From Bordetella parapertussis (GTDB taxonomy: Bacteria; Pseudomonadota; Gammaproteobacteria; Burkholderiales; Burkholderiaceae_D): DNA of 64,000 nt. Every line of letters begins with the position of its first letter. The first letter of the stretch is position 1. Both the position numbers and the translations under genes were made by a program. This document shows positions 8,684 through 16,665 of the stretch, one piece after another. A model generated the notes under the pieces. The model was not told the origin of the DNA, did not search any database, and worked only from the letters and a program-made list of their open reading frames with translations. The DNA is taken from assembly GCA_945866125.1 (NCBI GenBank), contig CAMBFZ010000018.1:8107-72106 (forward strand), given 5' to 3'.

Positions 8684-9610
8684 TTAGAAGTTGACGTTGT
8701 TACGTCCTTTCAGTTGTAGCATCGCACGGGCCTCATCCGGTGTGGCCACTTCCAGTGAAAGGCCCTCAATCACTTTGCGAATGCGCCGTACCTGGTCTGC
8801 ATTGGTTTTGGCGAGTTGGTTTGGTCCATCCCATAACGAATCTTCCAGACCCACGCGCACATTACCCCCCATCGAAAGCGCCTGTGTACCAATCGGCATT
8901 TGATTACGGCCTGCGCCCAGCACCGACCAGACATAATCATCGCCAAAGAGCCGATCGGCAGTCCGCTTCATGTGGGCGACGTCTTCCGGGTGAGGGCCGA
9001 TCGCACCGAGTAAGCCAAAGACTGACTGAATCAGGAAAGGCGGTTTGATCAAACCGCGCTCGATGAAATGCGCGGCCGTGTACAAATGGCCAATGTCATA
9101 GCATTCGATTTCAAACCGGGTCTGATTGTCCGTGCACGACTCCAGAATGTAGGCGATATCCTTGAACGTATTACGGAACACACGATCATCACTGCCGGCC
9201 AGATACGGCTCTTCCCAGTCATGCTTGAATTCTTTGAAGCGCGACAACATGCCGTAGAGGCCAAAATTCATCGAACCCATATTTAAGGAAGCGACTTCCG
9301 GCTTGAAATAATGCGCCGGACGCAGACGCTCTTCCACCAGCATCGTTGGCGCGCCACCTGTGGTGATATTGATAACGGCATCACATTTCTCTTTGATTTC
9401 AGGGAGAAATGCCTTGAACAATTCGGGGTCCTGCGAGGGCTTGCCGTTATGCGGTTCACGTGCATGCAGATGCACAATGGCCGCGCCCGCTTCTGCTGCG
9501 CCCAGCGCTGCCTGCGCAATCTCCGGCCCTGTCACCGGAAGGAAAGGCGACATGCTCGGGGTGTGGATTGCACCAGTTACTGCGCACGTGATAATCACTT
9601 TACGGGCCAT
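8684..9610 (-). CDS. BKACE-family beta-keto acid cleavage enzyme (DUF849)
   Basis: A 308-residue TIM-barrel enzyme of the 3-keto-5-aminohexanoate cleavage family, which condenses a beta-keto acid with acetyl-CoA to give acetoacetate and a new CoA ester. The Zn-binding HLHAREP motif and INITTGGAP loop are present, with an FEIECYDIGHL segment in the barrel. The divergently transcribed dehydrogenase gene 182 bp away could supply the beta-keto acid. That pairing recalls carnitine and related pathways, but the actual substrate cannot be read from the sequence. Confidence 0.88.
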   Translation of the reverse strand: MARKVIITCAVTGAIHTPSMSPFLPVTGPEIAQAALGAAEAGAAIVHLHAREPHNGKPSQDPELFKAFLPEIKEKCDAVINITTGGAPTMLVEERLRPAHYFKPEVASLNMGSMNFGLYGMLSRFKEFKHDWEEPYLAGSDDRVFRNTFKDIAYILESCTDNQTRFEIECYDIGHLYTAAHFIERGLIKPPFLIQSVFGLLGAIGPHPEDVAHMKRTADRLFGDDYVWSVLGAGRNQMPIGTQALSMGGNVRVGLEDSLWDGPNQLAKTNADQVRRIRKVIEGLSLEVATPDEARAMLQLKGRNNVNF

Positions 9611-9792
9611 GCTGTTTCCTTTTCTTTTTTATCGTTGAGTTAACTAGGCGTCCCCACGCAGTCTGATTTTTTTGCGGACTAGCGTCGTTTTTTTTCAAGT
9701 GCCGAGATTTTTGCTGGTGTCATAATAACGGCACAACAACGCCGTGCTGCCCAACCGGCACCCGCGACAATATATAACAACAAGGGAAGATA

Positions 9793-10752
9793 ATGAAAGC
9801 GACAGAGCTTACTGGTGGCAAGCCAGTGACCGTAATTGGTGCCGGATTAGTCGGCGCCGGATGGGCGATTGTGTTTGCACGTGCCGGGTTGTCGGTTCGT
9901 CTTTATGACCATATGCCGCAGGTGTCGCAAAGTGCACCGGCACTGATTGCGCAACAACTTGAGCGCTTGCATGGTTACGGTTTGCTCAATGAGCCGGTGG
10001 CATTAATTCGCGAGCGCATTGTGGTCATGTCGGATTTAAAATTAGCACTGGATGGTGCTGCCTATGCACAGGAATCCGTACTTGAAAAAGTCGATATCAA
10101 ACGAAGACTGTTCGAAGAAATAGATTCTTTTGGTTTTGATTCCTTAATCATCGGTAGCTCTACATCGGGTTTCCCTGCCTCGGATTTTGCACTGGACCTG
10201 GCTATTTCTCCTCGCGTGTTGGTGGCCCATCCGGTCAACCCGCCTTATCTGGTGCCGATTGTTGAATTAGTCGGCTCGCCGCAGACATCGAAGCTTACCG
10301 TCGACTGGACCGATCAGTTGATGCAGGCCGTTGGTCAGTCTGTCATCCGGGTCAACAAAGAAATTGAAGGCTTTGTGCTCAATCGTCTGCAGGCGGTGCT
10401 GTTGCGCGAAGCTTGGACGCTCGTGGCTGATGGGGTCGCCAGTTGCGAAGATATCGACAAGACGCTGCGTGATGGCTTAGGCTGGCGTTGGTCGTTCATG
10501 GGGCCGTTTGAGACCATCGACCTAAATGCGCCCAATGGCATCGCTGATTATGCGACCCGTTTCGGGCCGCTGTATCACCGCATTGCGCAATCGCGCGACC
10601 AGGAGCGTCCTTGGGATGCGGCGCTGATCCACGACGTTGAAAAAGAACGTCGGGTTGAACTGGACGCAGCCGACCTCAATGCCCGCCGCGACTGGCGCGA
10701 CGATCAATTGATGCAGTTCGCCGTGCACCGCGCCAAGGCAAGCAAAAAATAA
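9793..10752 (+). CDS. 3-hydroxyacyl-CoA dehydrogenase-like NAD-dependent dehydrogenase
   Basis: A 319-residue two-domain dehydrogenase. The Rossmann motif GAGLVGAGWA is at the N-terminus, the catalytic His is in VAHPVNPPYLVPIVE, and a KEIEGFVLNRLQ segment opens the C-terminal domain. The length and the HPVNPP motif fit the carnitine 3-dehydrogenase / lambda-crystallin (L-gulonate dehydrogenase) group rather than beta-oxidation enzymes. It would oxidise a beta-hydroxy acid to a beta-keto acid, the substrate class of the divergent BKACE. An AGGGAAGATA-type ribosome site precedes the start. Confidence 0.82.
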   Translation: MKATELTGGKPVTVIGAGLVGAGWAIVFARAGLSVRLYDHMPQVSQSAPALIAQQLERLHGYGLLNEPVALIRERIVVMSDLKLALDGAAYAQESVLEKVDIKRRLFEEIDSFGFDSLIIGSSTSGFPASDFALDLAISPRVLVAHPVNPPYLVPIVELVGSPQTSKLTVDWTDQLMQAVGQSVIRVNKEIEGFVLNRLQAVLLREAWTLVADGVASCEDIDKTLRDGLGWRWSFMGPFETIDLNAPNGIADYATRFGPLYHRIAQSRDQERPWDAALIHDVEKERRVELDAADLNARRDWRDDQLMQFAVHRAKASKK

Positions 10753-10842
10753 AAAAGCAGGCCAGTCGGCGGCACGTTTTGCGCCGCTGCGCCTTTGTCA
10801 GTTGTCCGTTTTTTTACACTACGCGATACAAGGAGTACCTTC

Positions 10843-11850
10843 ATGGACCAATCCATCAACCGCCAAGTTGTGCTGGCCTCCCGCCCTGAAGGCATCCCGC
10901 AGGCCGAGCATTTTCGCCTTGTCACGTCGCCGCGACCCACGCGAGGCCCGGGACAAATCCTGGTGCAAAATTTATTTTTGTCGGTCGAGCCGGCGATGCG
11001 TGGCTGGGTCAATGCAGTCGGTAACTATGCCAAACCGGTGGCCATTGATGAAGTGATGCGCTCATTTGCATTGGGCCGCATCATCGAATCGGATCATCCC
11101 GATTGCCCGGTTGGCGCGCACGTCACGGGGATGTTCGGCTGGCAGGACTTTGCTGTCGTTGAGCCGAGTGCGATTGATCATCTTATTCATCAAACCGATC
11201 TGCCCCTGTCAGCATTTCTCGGCGTGCTCGGCATCAATGGCGTCACCGCGCACTATGGTCTGCTGAAAATCGGTGAGCCTCAGGCCGGTAACACGGTAGT
11301 GGTTTCTACAGGCGCCGGCTCGGTCGGATCCTGCGTTGGGCAAATTGCGCGCATCAAAGGGTGTCGCACGGTGTCGATCACGGGTGGCGAGACCAAACGT
11401 CAGCTTAGCCTGGATCGATTCGGCTACGATAGTGCGGTCGATTACAAGCGCGACGATTTCGAAGCCCAGCTCGCGCAAGCGTGCCCGAATGGTATTGATA
11501 TTTATTTTGATAACACTTCGGGTGCAATCAGCGATGCCGTCATGCATCATCTTAATGTGGGTGCGCGCATCATCATTTGTGGCACCGCGTCGGTCGCCAA
11601 CTGGAATCCGCCTCCCTTGGGCCCTCGGGTCGAGCGTCATATTCTGGTCAAGCGGGCACGTATGCAAGGCTTTGTCATTCTGGATCATCTCGATCACTAT
11701 CCGGTGGCGCGTGCCGAGTTGACGGCATGGCTCAGGCAAGGGCTGATCCACTATGAAGAAGAACTACTCGACGGGATTGCGCAGGCGCCGGACGCGATTG
11801 CGGGTTTGTATCGCGGTGATAACCTCGGCAAGCGTCTTATTCGGCTGTAG
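10843..11850 (+). CDS. Zinc-independent MDR-family NADPH oxidoreductase (CurA/alkenal reductase-like)
   Basis: A 335-residue medium-chain reductase. The ATG at 10843 has an ideal AAGGAG eight bases upstream. The N-terminal domain contains PAMRGW, and the nucleotide fold has VSTGAGSVGSCVGQIA, matching the AxxGxxG motif of NADPH-dependent leukotriene B4 12-hydroxydehydrogenase/CurA-like enzymes. Zinc-ligand cysteines of alcohol dehydrogenases are absent. Such enzymes reduce the C=C bond of enones. It follows the hydroxyacid dehydrogenase by 90 bp on the same strand. Confidence 0.85.
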   Translation: MDQSINRQVVLASRPEGIPQAEHFRLVTSPRPTRGPGQILVQNLFLSVEPAMRGWVNAVGNYAKPVAIDEVMRSFALGRIIESDHPDCPVGAHVTGMFGWQDFAVVEPSAIDHLIHQTDLPLSAFLGVLGINGVTAHYGLLKIGEPQAGNTVVVSTGAGSVGSCVGQIARIKGCRTVSITGGETKRQLSLDRFGYDSAVDYKRDDFEAQLAQACPNGIDIYFDNTSGAISDAVMHHLNVGARIIICGTASVANWNPPPLGPRVERHILVKRARMQGFVILDHLDHYPVARAELTAWLRQGLIHYEEELLDGIAQAPDAIAGLYRGDNLGKRLIRL

Positions 11851-11884
11851 TCCTGCAGCCGTCGTTGCTCATACAGGAGTTCGC

Positions 11885-12610
11885 ATGATAAAAAAAATAA
11901 TCCACCTTTCTATTCTTTTTTTGGCAATGCAGTCGATCGGTGCGCACGCGATGACGCCCGAGCAAATTATTGCCGCTTTAAAGCAAGTCGAAAACAGTAC
12001 CGGCAATATCGCTGACGCGGTGGAAGAGGCCACCGGTGCGCGTGGCTGGATGTCGGCCGACATGAAACCAATCTACGATTCCCGTATCGTCGGCCGCGCG
12101 GCAACGGCACTGATGCGCCCGGTGCTGAGAACCGATACGCGCAAATACCCCAATCATATTTTGGAGATTCTCGACGAAGCCCCCGAAGGATCCGTGCTGG
12201 TCTATGTGATGCAGGACGGATTGGAGATTGCGGCGATGGGCAACCTGATGGGCACTACAGCCAAAGTGCGCGGCTTGGCCGGCGCCATCATTGATGGGGC
12301 AGTACGGGACATCACTGAGCTACGTCGACTGCAGTTCCCAGTCTGGTCGAGGCGCGTCAGCCCCGCGACGTCGGTGGGCCGCATGATCAGCGTGGACAAA
12401 CAGATCCCGGTGAAATGTGGTGAAATCATGGTCAGCCCCGGCGACTATATTGTCGCGGACGCCGATGGCGTGGTGGTGGTGCCGGCCAACGCCGCCGAGA
12501 GCGTGATCGAGTTGCTCAAGCGGTATGACGATAAAGAATCTAAAATGATCCCGATCATCGAAAAAGAAAAATCGATGCTCAAAGCGCTGGAACAATATAA
12601 CCGCTACTGA
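11885..12610 (+). CDS. Exported RraA-like / HMG-aldolase-fold protein
   Basis: 241 residues. The start at 11885 has CAGGAG in front, whereas the alternative Met at 11948 has no ribosome site. With this start the protein has a clear signal peptide (MIKKIIHLSILFLAMQSIGAHA). The body is an RraA/HMG-CHA aldolase fold, with GNLMGTTAKVRGLAGAIIDGAVRD giving the substrate and Mg site (Gly-x-x-x, then R and D of the DGAVRD motif), and DYIVADADGVVVVP near the end. RraA-fold aldolases and RNase E regulators are normally cytoplasmic, so a leader is odd. The function is unknown. The gene is probably cotranscribed with the MDR gene 34 bp upstream. Confidence 0.75.
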   Translation: MIKKIIHLSILFLAMQSIGAHAMTPEQIIAALKQVENSTGNIADAVEEATGARGWMSADMKPIYDSRIVGRAATALMRPVLRTDTRKYPNHILEILDEAPEGSVLVYVMQDGLEIAAMGNLMGTTAKVRGLAGAIIDGAVRDITELRRLQFPVWSRRVSPATSVGRMISVDKQIPVKCGEIMVSPGDYIVADADGVVVVPANAAESVIELLKRYDDKESKMIPIIEKEKSMLKALEQYNRY

Positions 12611-12654
12611 TTTGCATTGGGTAGCGAAATCAATTTTCTCATCATGATTTTTCT

Positions 12655-13041
12655 ATGAAAAGACTCTTTTTTTTATCACTCATGTTGATTGCCGCGCCTG
12701 CCTGGTCTGAAAGCTGGGAGCGCTATGCAAAAACTGAAGAGGCAGTGCTGTATTTTGACGAGCATCGGCGTGTTGTCATGAGCGGCACCGCCTTCATTTG
12801 GGATCTGCATGATTTTAGAAACATTGCCATAGACGCAGCCGGACAATCGTATCGCTCTATTCTTTATGCCACGGAATATAACTGCCGCAAAGAGACGCGT
12901 CGCGTGCTGAGCGCGCAGCGCATGCAGGATAGCTATGGAAAAGGCGCGGTCGTGTCAGAGAACATGCAAGTTGGCGAATGGGAGCAGATTGTGCCGCATT
13001 CCCCGGCGGCCAAATTAATGATCGCTGCCTGCCAGGAATGA
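12655..13041 (+). CDS. Small secreted protein, surface-adhesin protein E-like
   Basis: 128 residues with a signal peptide (MKRLFFLSLMLIAAPAWS). The mature part has a short beta-rich pattern: W(E)RYAKTEEAVLYFD, VWDLHDF-like strand, a YNCRKETRR segment and a C-terminal Cys three residues from the end. The two cysteines probably form a disulfide. The layout resembles the surface-adhesin protein E-like domain. The function is unknown. A related product is encoded at 13737-14144. Confidence 0.6.
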   Translation: MKRLFFLSLMLIAAPAWSESWERYAKTEEAVLYFDEHRRVVMSGTAFIWDLHDFRNIAIDAAGQSYRSILYATEYNCRKETRRVLSAQRMQDSYGKGAVVSENMQVGEWEQIVPHSPAAKLMIAACQE

Positions 13042-13051
13042 GTGGTGTCGC

Positions 13052-13585
13052 TTAGCCGAGGCAGCCACCGATCATCACCGTAATATCCCGCATCGCATAA
13101 AACCATTTTCCTTCTGAGCGCACCACGGCCAGCAGACTTGAGGTTTCGGCAACCTTGATGCGGACTGAATAAGAAGGCTCGCAATCTGGCAGCACATGAA
13201 AACCCACGCAGACGGGGTTAGGATTTTGGTCAGCAAGCAGCGCAATAAAATCGGTCTTGGGAATAAGGCTCGTCAGGGTTACCTGAACATTGGTGCCGTT
13301 TTCAGCCAACTCCGGCGCGTCGATCAGGATATCGTTTTCTTTGGCCAGGCTTAAGCCCGGCACACGGCCACGCTGCGTGACTGTTTTGGGTGTGTTGGGT
13401 GTCGTCGTGTCGCCGTTCATGGCCAGTACAAACGCTTCCAGACTTTTGGCCGAATAGACTGCGCCATTCCAGTCCGAGCCCCAGGACACCCCGGCAAACA
13501 CCTCCGACGGTTTCAGCAGTCCGGCCGTGAAGGCAAGCGCCAGCCCGGACGCAAGGCGCATGACATCACGCTTGCTTTGATCCAT
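13052..13585 (-). CDS. SoxY-like sulfur carrier protein with altered C-terminus
   Basis: 177 residues with an N-terminal export signal (KRDVMRLASGLALAFTAGLL, lacking the usual twin arginine) and an Ig-like SoxY domain. The C-terminus is IGGCLG. Canonical SoxY ends GGCGG(Y), and its Cys carries the sulfur intermediate in thiosulfate oxidation; here Leu replaces Gly after the Cys. Two further cysteines (NPVC, LPDC) are unusual. No soxZ, soxAX, soxB or soxCD is in the window. It may be an orphan thiol carrier for another periplasmic system. Confidence 0.75.
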   Translation of the reverse strand: MDQSKRDVMRLASGLALAFTAGLLKPSEVFAGVSWGSDWNGAVYSAKSLEAFVLAMNGDTTTPNTPKTVTQRGRVPGLSLAKENDILIDAPELAENGTNVQVTLTSLIPKTDFIALLADQNPNPVCVGFHVLPDCEPSYSVRIKVAETSSLLAVVRSEGKWFYAMRDITVMIGGCLG

Positions 13586-13690
13586 TTGCTTACTCCATGG
13601 TTAAATTTTGTCGCATTGTGCCATACAAACGGTGCGCCTACGGGCGGCGTCCGCATCTACTCTGAGACCAAGGGTCGCGGGGCAAAGGTT

Positions 13691-13711
13691 CCGCTGCGTC
13701 AGACGCAGCGG
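13691..13711 (-). terminator. Perfect 8-bp hairpin downstream of the adhesin-E-like gene
   Basis: CCGCTGCG and CGCAGCGG are separated by five bases, 26 bp beyond the stop of the minus-strand gene at 13737. No strong U-tract follows on the minus strand, only a short CTTT. It is a plausible terminator or boundary element in front of the SoxY-like gene. Confidence 0.4.
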
Positions 13712-13736
13712 GCTTTGAGGTGGCGCAATAAAAAGC

Positions 13737-14144
13737 TTATCGCGTAAAGCTCGTGCAAGCTATGTCAAGCAAGCTCGCATTGAGCGAGTCGGGCGCAGCC
13801 GGCTCCCACACCGGCGCAGCAGACGCTGCCGAGCTGATGGCCTCGCCACCAGCATCCCGTTCAGTATGCAAATTGACCCACATCACGCGAGACTGCTTGA
13901 AACGGCAGTTGAACTCCATCTGCGAGCGTGACGAGAGCACCTTGTTGTCTTGTTCTTGCGCGAAATTCCGTAGCTGCCACGCATACACGATGTAACCCTT
14001 ACGGCTAATGGTTTTAGTCTCGATGCTGATGGTGCTGCCATCGGTATCAGTCAGCACACGCGCTTCATTGGCGGCGCTTGCTGAGGTCGTCCATAAAATA
14101 ATGGCGAGCAGGCCTATCGCGCGAATAAGAGAAAGTTGGGACAT
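13737..14144 (-). CDS. Small secreted protein, surface-adhesin protein E-like
   Basis: 135 residues from the ATG at 14144 (MSQLSLIRAIGLLAIILWTTSASA), which gives a good signal peptide; the open frame extends to 14219 but that adds a non-signal segment. The mature part has a YIVYAWQLRNF strand, an EFNCRFKQSRVMW segment and a C-terminal IACTSFTR. The NC-R and C-terminal AC pattern matches the product at 12655-13041, so the two look like diverged members of one family on either side of the SoxY-like gene. The function is unknown. Confidence 0.55.
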   Translation of the reverse strand: MSQLSLIRAIGLLAIILWTTSASAANEARVLTDTDGSTISIETKTISRKGYIVYAWQLRNFAQEQDNKVLSSRSQMEFNCRFKQSRVMWVNLHTERDAGGEAISSAASAAPVWEPAAPDSLNASLLDIACTSFTR

Positions 14145-14278
14145 CGTCGGATTGGGTGAGGGTTGGTTGAGTGAAGTAGTGTAAAGCCTTGTCTGCGCAT
14201 TGTCAGGTTTTCCAGGCACATCATTCGCTTGATTTACACTGCGCGATCAGTACCAGCAAAAAAAGCCGGGAGAGGAAA

Positions 14279-14353
14279 ATGAAAATAAAGCGCAGCGGAC
14301 CGCTCGCTATCGGACGGATCATCCCTGAAACGCCTTGCCCAAGTGTGAGGTAA
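14279..14353 (+). CDS. Possible 24-residue leader peptide before the sugar kinase
   Basis: A short frame, MKIKRSGPLAIG..., has a GGGAGAGGA ribosome site in front and ends three bases before the kinase start. The kinase's own ribosome site (GTGAGG) lies inside its last codons, which would couple the two. No attenuator or known leader motif is seen. It could equally be chance. Confidence 0.25.
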   Translation: MKIKRSGPLAIGRIIPETPCPSVR

Positions 14354-14356
14354 AGC

Positions 14357-15313
14357 ATGGCGCAAACTAATGCAGCTGCAGCGTGGCCCGAGATCGTCGC
14401 GCTCGGCGAGCCGATGATTGAATTTAACCAGACCGATCCACATTCACTCAACTACGTGCAGGGGTTTGGTGGCGACGTCTCCAACATGGCTATTGCCGCG
14501 GCAAGGCAGGGCGCGCGTGTCGGGGTCATCACCCGCGTTGGCGTTGATCCCTTCGGGGACTTGTTCATGACGCTGTGGCAAAGCGAAGGGGTTGACACAA
14601 GGACAGTGGCGCGCGACCCGGACGCGCACACGGGTATCTACTTCGTCTCGCATACGGTGCAAGGTCATGCCTTCCACTATTTGCGCGCTGGCAGCGCGGC
14701 AAGTCGCATCAGCCCTGCCACACTACCGCGCGAATTTATTCAACACGCTAACTGGCTGCATGTGTCGGCCATTAGTCAGGCGATCAGTACCTCTGCCTGT
14801 GAGGCCGTGTTTGCCGCCATTGAGATAGCAAAGACAGCAGGCGTCAAAGTCAGTTATGACGCCAACCTGCGGCTGAAACTGTGGCCCATTGAGCGGGCAC
14901 GCAGCATCATCAGCGCGACGGCTGCGCTGGCTGATATTTTTTTGCCGAGTCTGGAAGATATTGTGGCCCTATCAGGCGCCACCAACCCGCAAGAAGCGAT
15001 GCAGTGGTGTCTGGATGCGGGCGCCACAACGGTTGTGCTTAAATTAGGCAGTGCGGGCGTGCTCTGCCATAGTGCGGCAGGCCAGTTCATGCTTGATGCG
15101 CATCAGGTTAATGTGCTGGATGCGACAGGTGCCGGCGATTGCTTTGTTGGCGCTTTTCTCGCGTGCCTCACAGATGGTGCAACGCTTGAGGCCGCAGCTC
15201 GGTATGCTAATGCCGCTGCGGCATTAACGACCACTGGCTTTGGTGCGGTCGCGCCGATTCCGGTTCGGGATCGGGTGGCGCAGTTTATGGCGACTGACGC
15301 AGAGAGTCGGTAG
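14357..15313 (+). CDS. PfkB-family sugar kinase (2-keto-3-deoxygluconate kinase-like)
   Basis: 318 residues of a ribokinase-fold kinase. The N-terminal substrate lid includes GEPMIEFNQTD and GGDVSNMAIAAARQG; the C-terminal ATP/anion-hole signature is DATGAGDCFVGAFLA with the catalytic Asp. GEPM(I/L)EF is typical of KDG kinases. It would phosphorylate a 2-keto-3-deoxy sugar acid at O6. No KDPG aldolase or transporter is adjacent, so the substrate is a family-level assignment. It converges on the phenol operon. Confidence 0.8.
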   Translation: MAQTNAAAAWPEIVALGEPMIEFNQTDPHSLNYVQGFGGDVSNMAIAAARQGARVGVITRVGVDPFGDLFMTLWQSEGVDTRTVARDPDAHTGIYFVSHTVQGHAFHYLRAGSAASRISPATLPREFIQHANWLHVSAISQAISTSACEAVFAAIEIAKTAGVKVSYDANLRLKLWPIERARSIISATAALADIFLPSLEDIVALSGATNPQEAMQWCLDAGATTVVLKLGSAGVLCHSAAGQFMLDAHQVNVLDATGAGDCFVGAFLACLTDGATLEAAARYANAAAALTTTGFGAVAPIPVRDRVAQFMATDAESR

Positions 15314-15338
15314 CCTACAGACTGATTTACTTTAAAAG

Positions 15339-15363
15339 CGCGGAGACGATCGTCGTCCCCGCG
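15339..15363 (-). terminator. Hairpin between convergent sugar kinase and meta-pathway operon
   Basis: CGCGG(A)GACGA and TCGTC(C)CCGCG pair over 11 positions with one mismatch and a TCG loop. On the minus strand the stem is followed by GCTTTTAAAG, so it is best read as the terminator of the meta-cleavage operon, 26 bp after its last stop. Confidence 0.55.
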
Positions 15364-15388
15364 TTGACCGACTAGCTTGACCGCTGAT

Positions 15389-15580
15389 CTACTTGCCCAA
15401 ATCCTTCGCCGACACACCAGCAATTCCCCAATTTGTTTTTGGAATATCCTGGATCAGAATGCGTATCGTCTCCTTCGGCGCGCCGACGGCTTCGTGCAAG
15501 GCTTGTGTGACTTTTTCGATGACGGCACGCTTCTGATCTTCGGTACGGCCTTCGAGCATTTGAATGGTGGCAAACGGCAT
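15389..15580 (-). CDS. dmpI: 4-oxalocrotonate tautomerase
   Basis: 63 residues beginning MPFATIQ, so Pro-1 of the processed protein is the catalytic base. The size and the EGRTEDQKRAVIEKVTQ helix fit the hexameric 4-OT family. It converts the 4-oxalocrotonate enol to its keto form in the dehydrogenase branch of the meta pathway. It is the last gene of the minus-strand operon, 21 bp behind the aldolase. Confidence 0.92.
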   Translation of the reverse strand: MPFATIQMLEGRTEDQKRAVIEKVTQALHEAVGAPKETIRILIQDIPKTNWGIAGVSAKDLGK

Positions 15581-15601
15581 GATTTTTCCTTATTGAGAGT
15601 G

Positions 15602-16651
15602 CTATGCAGCAGCGACGAAGCTGCGTTCCTTGCGCTCGCGAGCGAGCGTCATGGCGGTATCTTCGATCATGTCTTCCTGACCGCCTACCATGCCACGTCG
15701 GCCGAGCTCGACCAAAATATCGCGAGCCGGAACGCCATATTTCGCCTCGGCGCGCTTGGCAAATAAAAGGAAGCTTGAGTAGACGCCCGCATAACCCAGC
15801 GTCAGTGAATCACGGTCAATGCGGATGATGTGGTCCATGATGGGTACCACCAAATCTTCTGCGACGTCCTGAATCTTGAAGACATCAACCCCAGTCTCGA
15901 TTCCCATCCGCGCGCAGACCGCGATAAAGACTTCCAACGGCGTATTGCCGGCACCGGCGCCCAGCCCGGCCGCAGCGGCATCAATACGACTTGCCCCCGC
16001 TTCAACCGCTGCCAGCGAATTGGCAATCCCCATCGCCAGATTGTGATGACCGTGAAAACCCAGTTCAGTCTCGGGATTGAGCGCCTGACGCACTGCATCC
16101 AGACGGGTCGTCACATCATCGGGCAGCATGTAGCCGGCCGAGTCGGTGATGTAGATACAGTTGGCGCCGTAGCTCTCCATCAGTTTGGCCTGCTTAACCA
16201 AGGCTTGTGGCGTACTCATGTGCGCCATCATCAAAAATCCCACCGTGTCCATATCCAGACTGCGTGCCTTGATGATGTGCTGCTCACTCACATCGGCTTC
16301 CGTGCAGTGCGTGGCAACACGGATGGTGTGCACACCCAAATCCTTGGCCATCAGCAGATGGTCAACAGTACCAATGCCGGGAATTAGTAGCGCCGACACT
16401 TTGGCCTGCTTCATCAGCGGGATCACCGCGCCCAGATAGGCTTCGTCCGTATGTGCCGGAAAGCCATAATTGACCGACGATCCGCCCAAACCGTCGCCAT
16501 GCGTTACTTCAATGAGCGGCACGCCCGCGCGGTCCAGACCGGTGGCGATCTGCTTCATCTGATCCAGCGTCATCTGATGACGTTTTGGGTGCATGCCGTC
16601 ACGCAGCGTCATGTCGTGAACGGTGACTTTTTTTCCTTTGAGATTCATCAT
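15602..16651 (-). CDS. dmpG: 4-hydroxy-2-oxovalerate aldolase
   Basis: 349 residues, full length for the DmpG/BphI family. The metal and catalytic signature VHDMTLRDGMHPKRHQ is near the N-terminus, and the metal-binding GFHGHHNLAMG segment lies around residue 200. It cleaves 4-hydroxy-2-oxovalerate to pyruvate and acetaldehyde and channels the aldehyde to its DmpF partner, whose gene lies just upstream (14 bp gap). Two ATGs in tandem make the start ambiguous by one codon. Confidence 0.95.
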   Translation of the reverse strand: MMNLKGKKVTVHDMTLRDGMHPKRHQMTLDQMKQIATGLDRAGVPLIEVTHGDGLGGSSVNYGFPAHTDEAYLGAVIPLMKQAKVSALLIPGIGTVDHLLMAKDLGVHTIRVATHCTEADVSEQHIIKARSLDMDTVGFLMMAHMSTPQALVKQAKLMESYGANCIYITDSAGYMLPDDVTTRLDAVRQALNPETELGFHGHHNLAMGIANSLAAVEAGASRIDAAAAGLGAGAGNTPLEVFIAVCARMGIETGVDVFKIQDVAEDLVVPIMDHIIRIDRDSLTLGYAGVYSSFLLFAKRAEAKYGVPARDILVELGRRGMVGGQEDMIEDTAMTLARERKERSFVAAA

Positions 16652-16665
16652 TTTTTCCTTAACGT

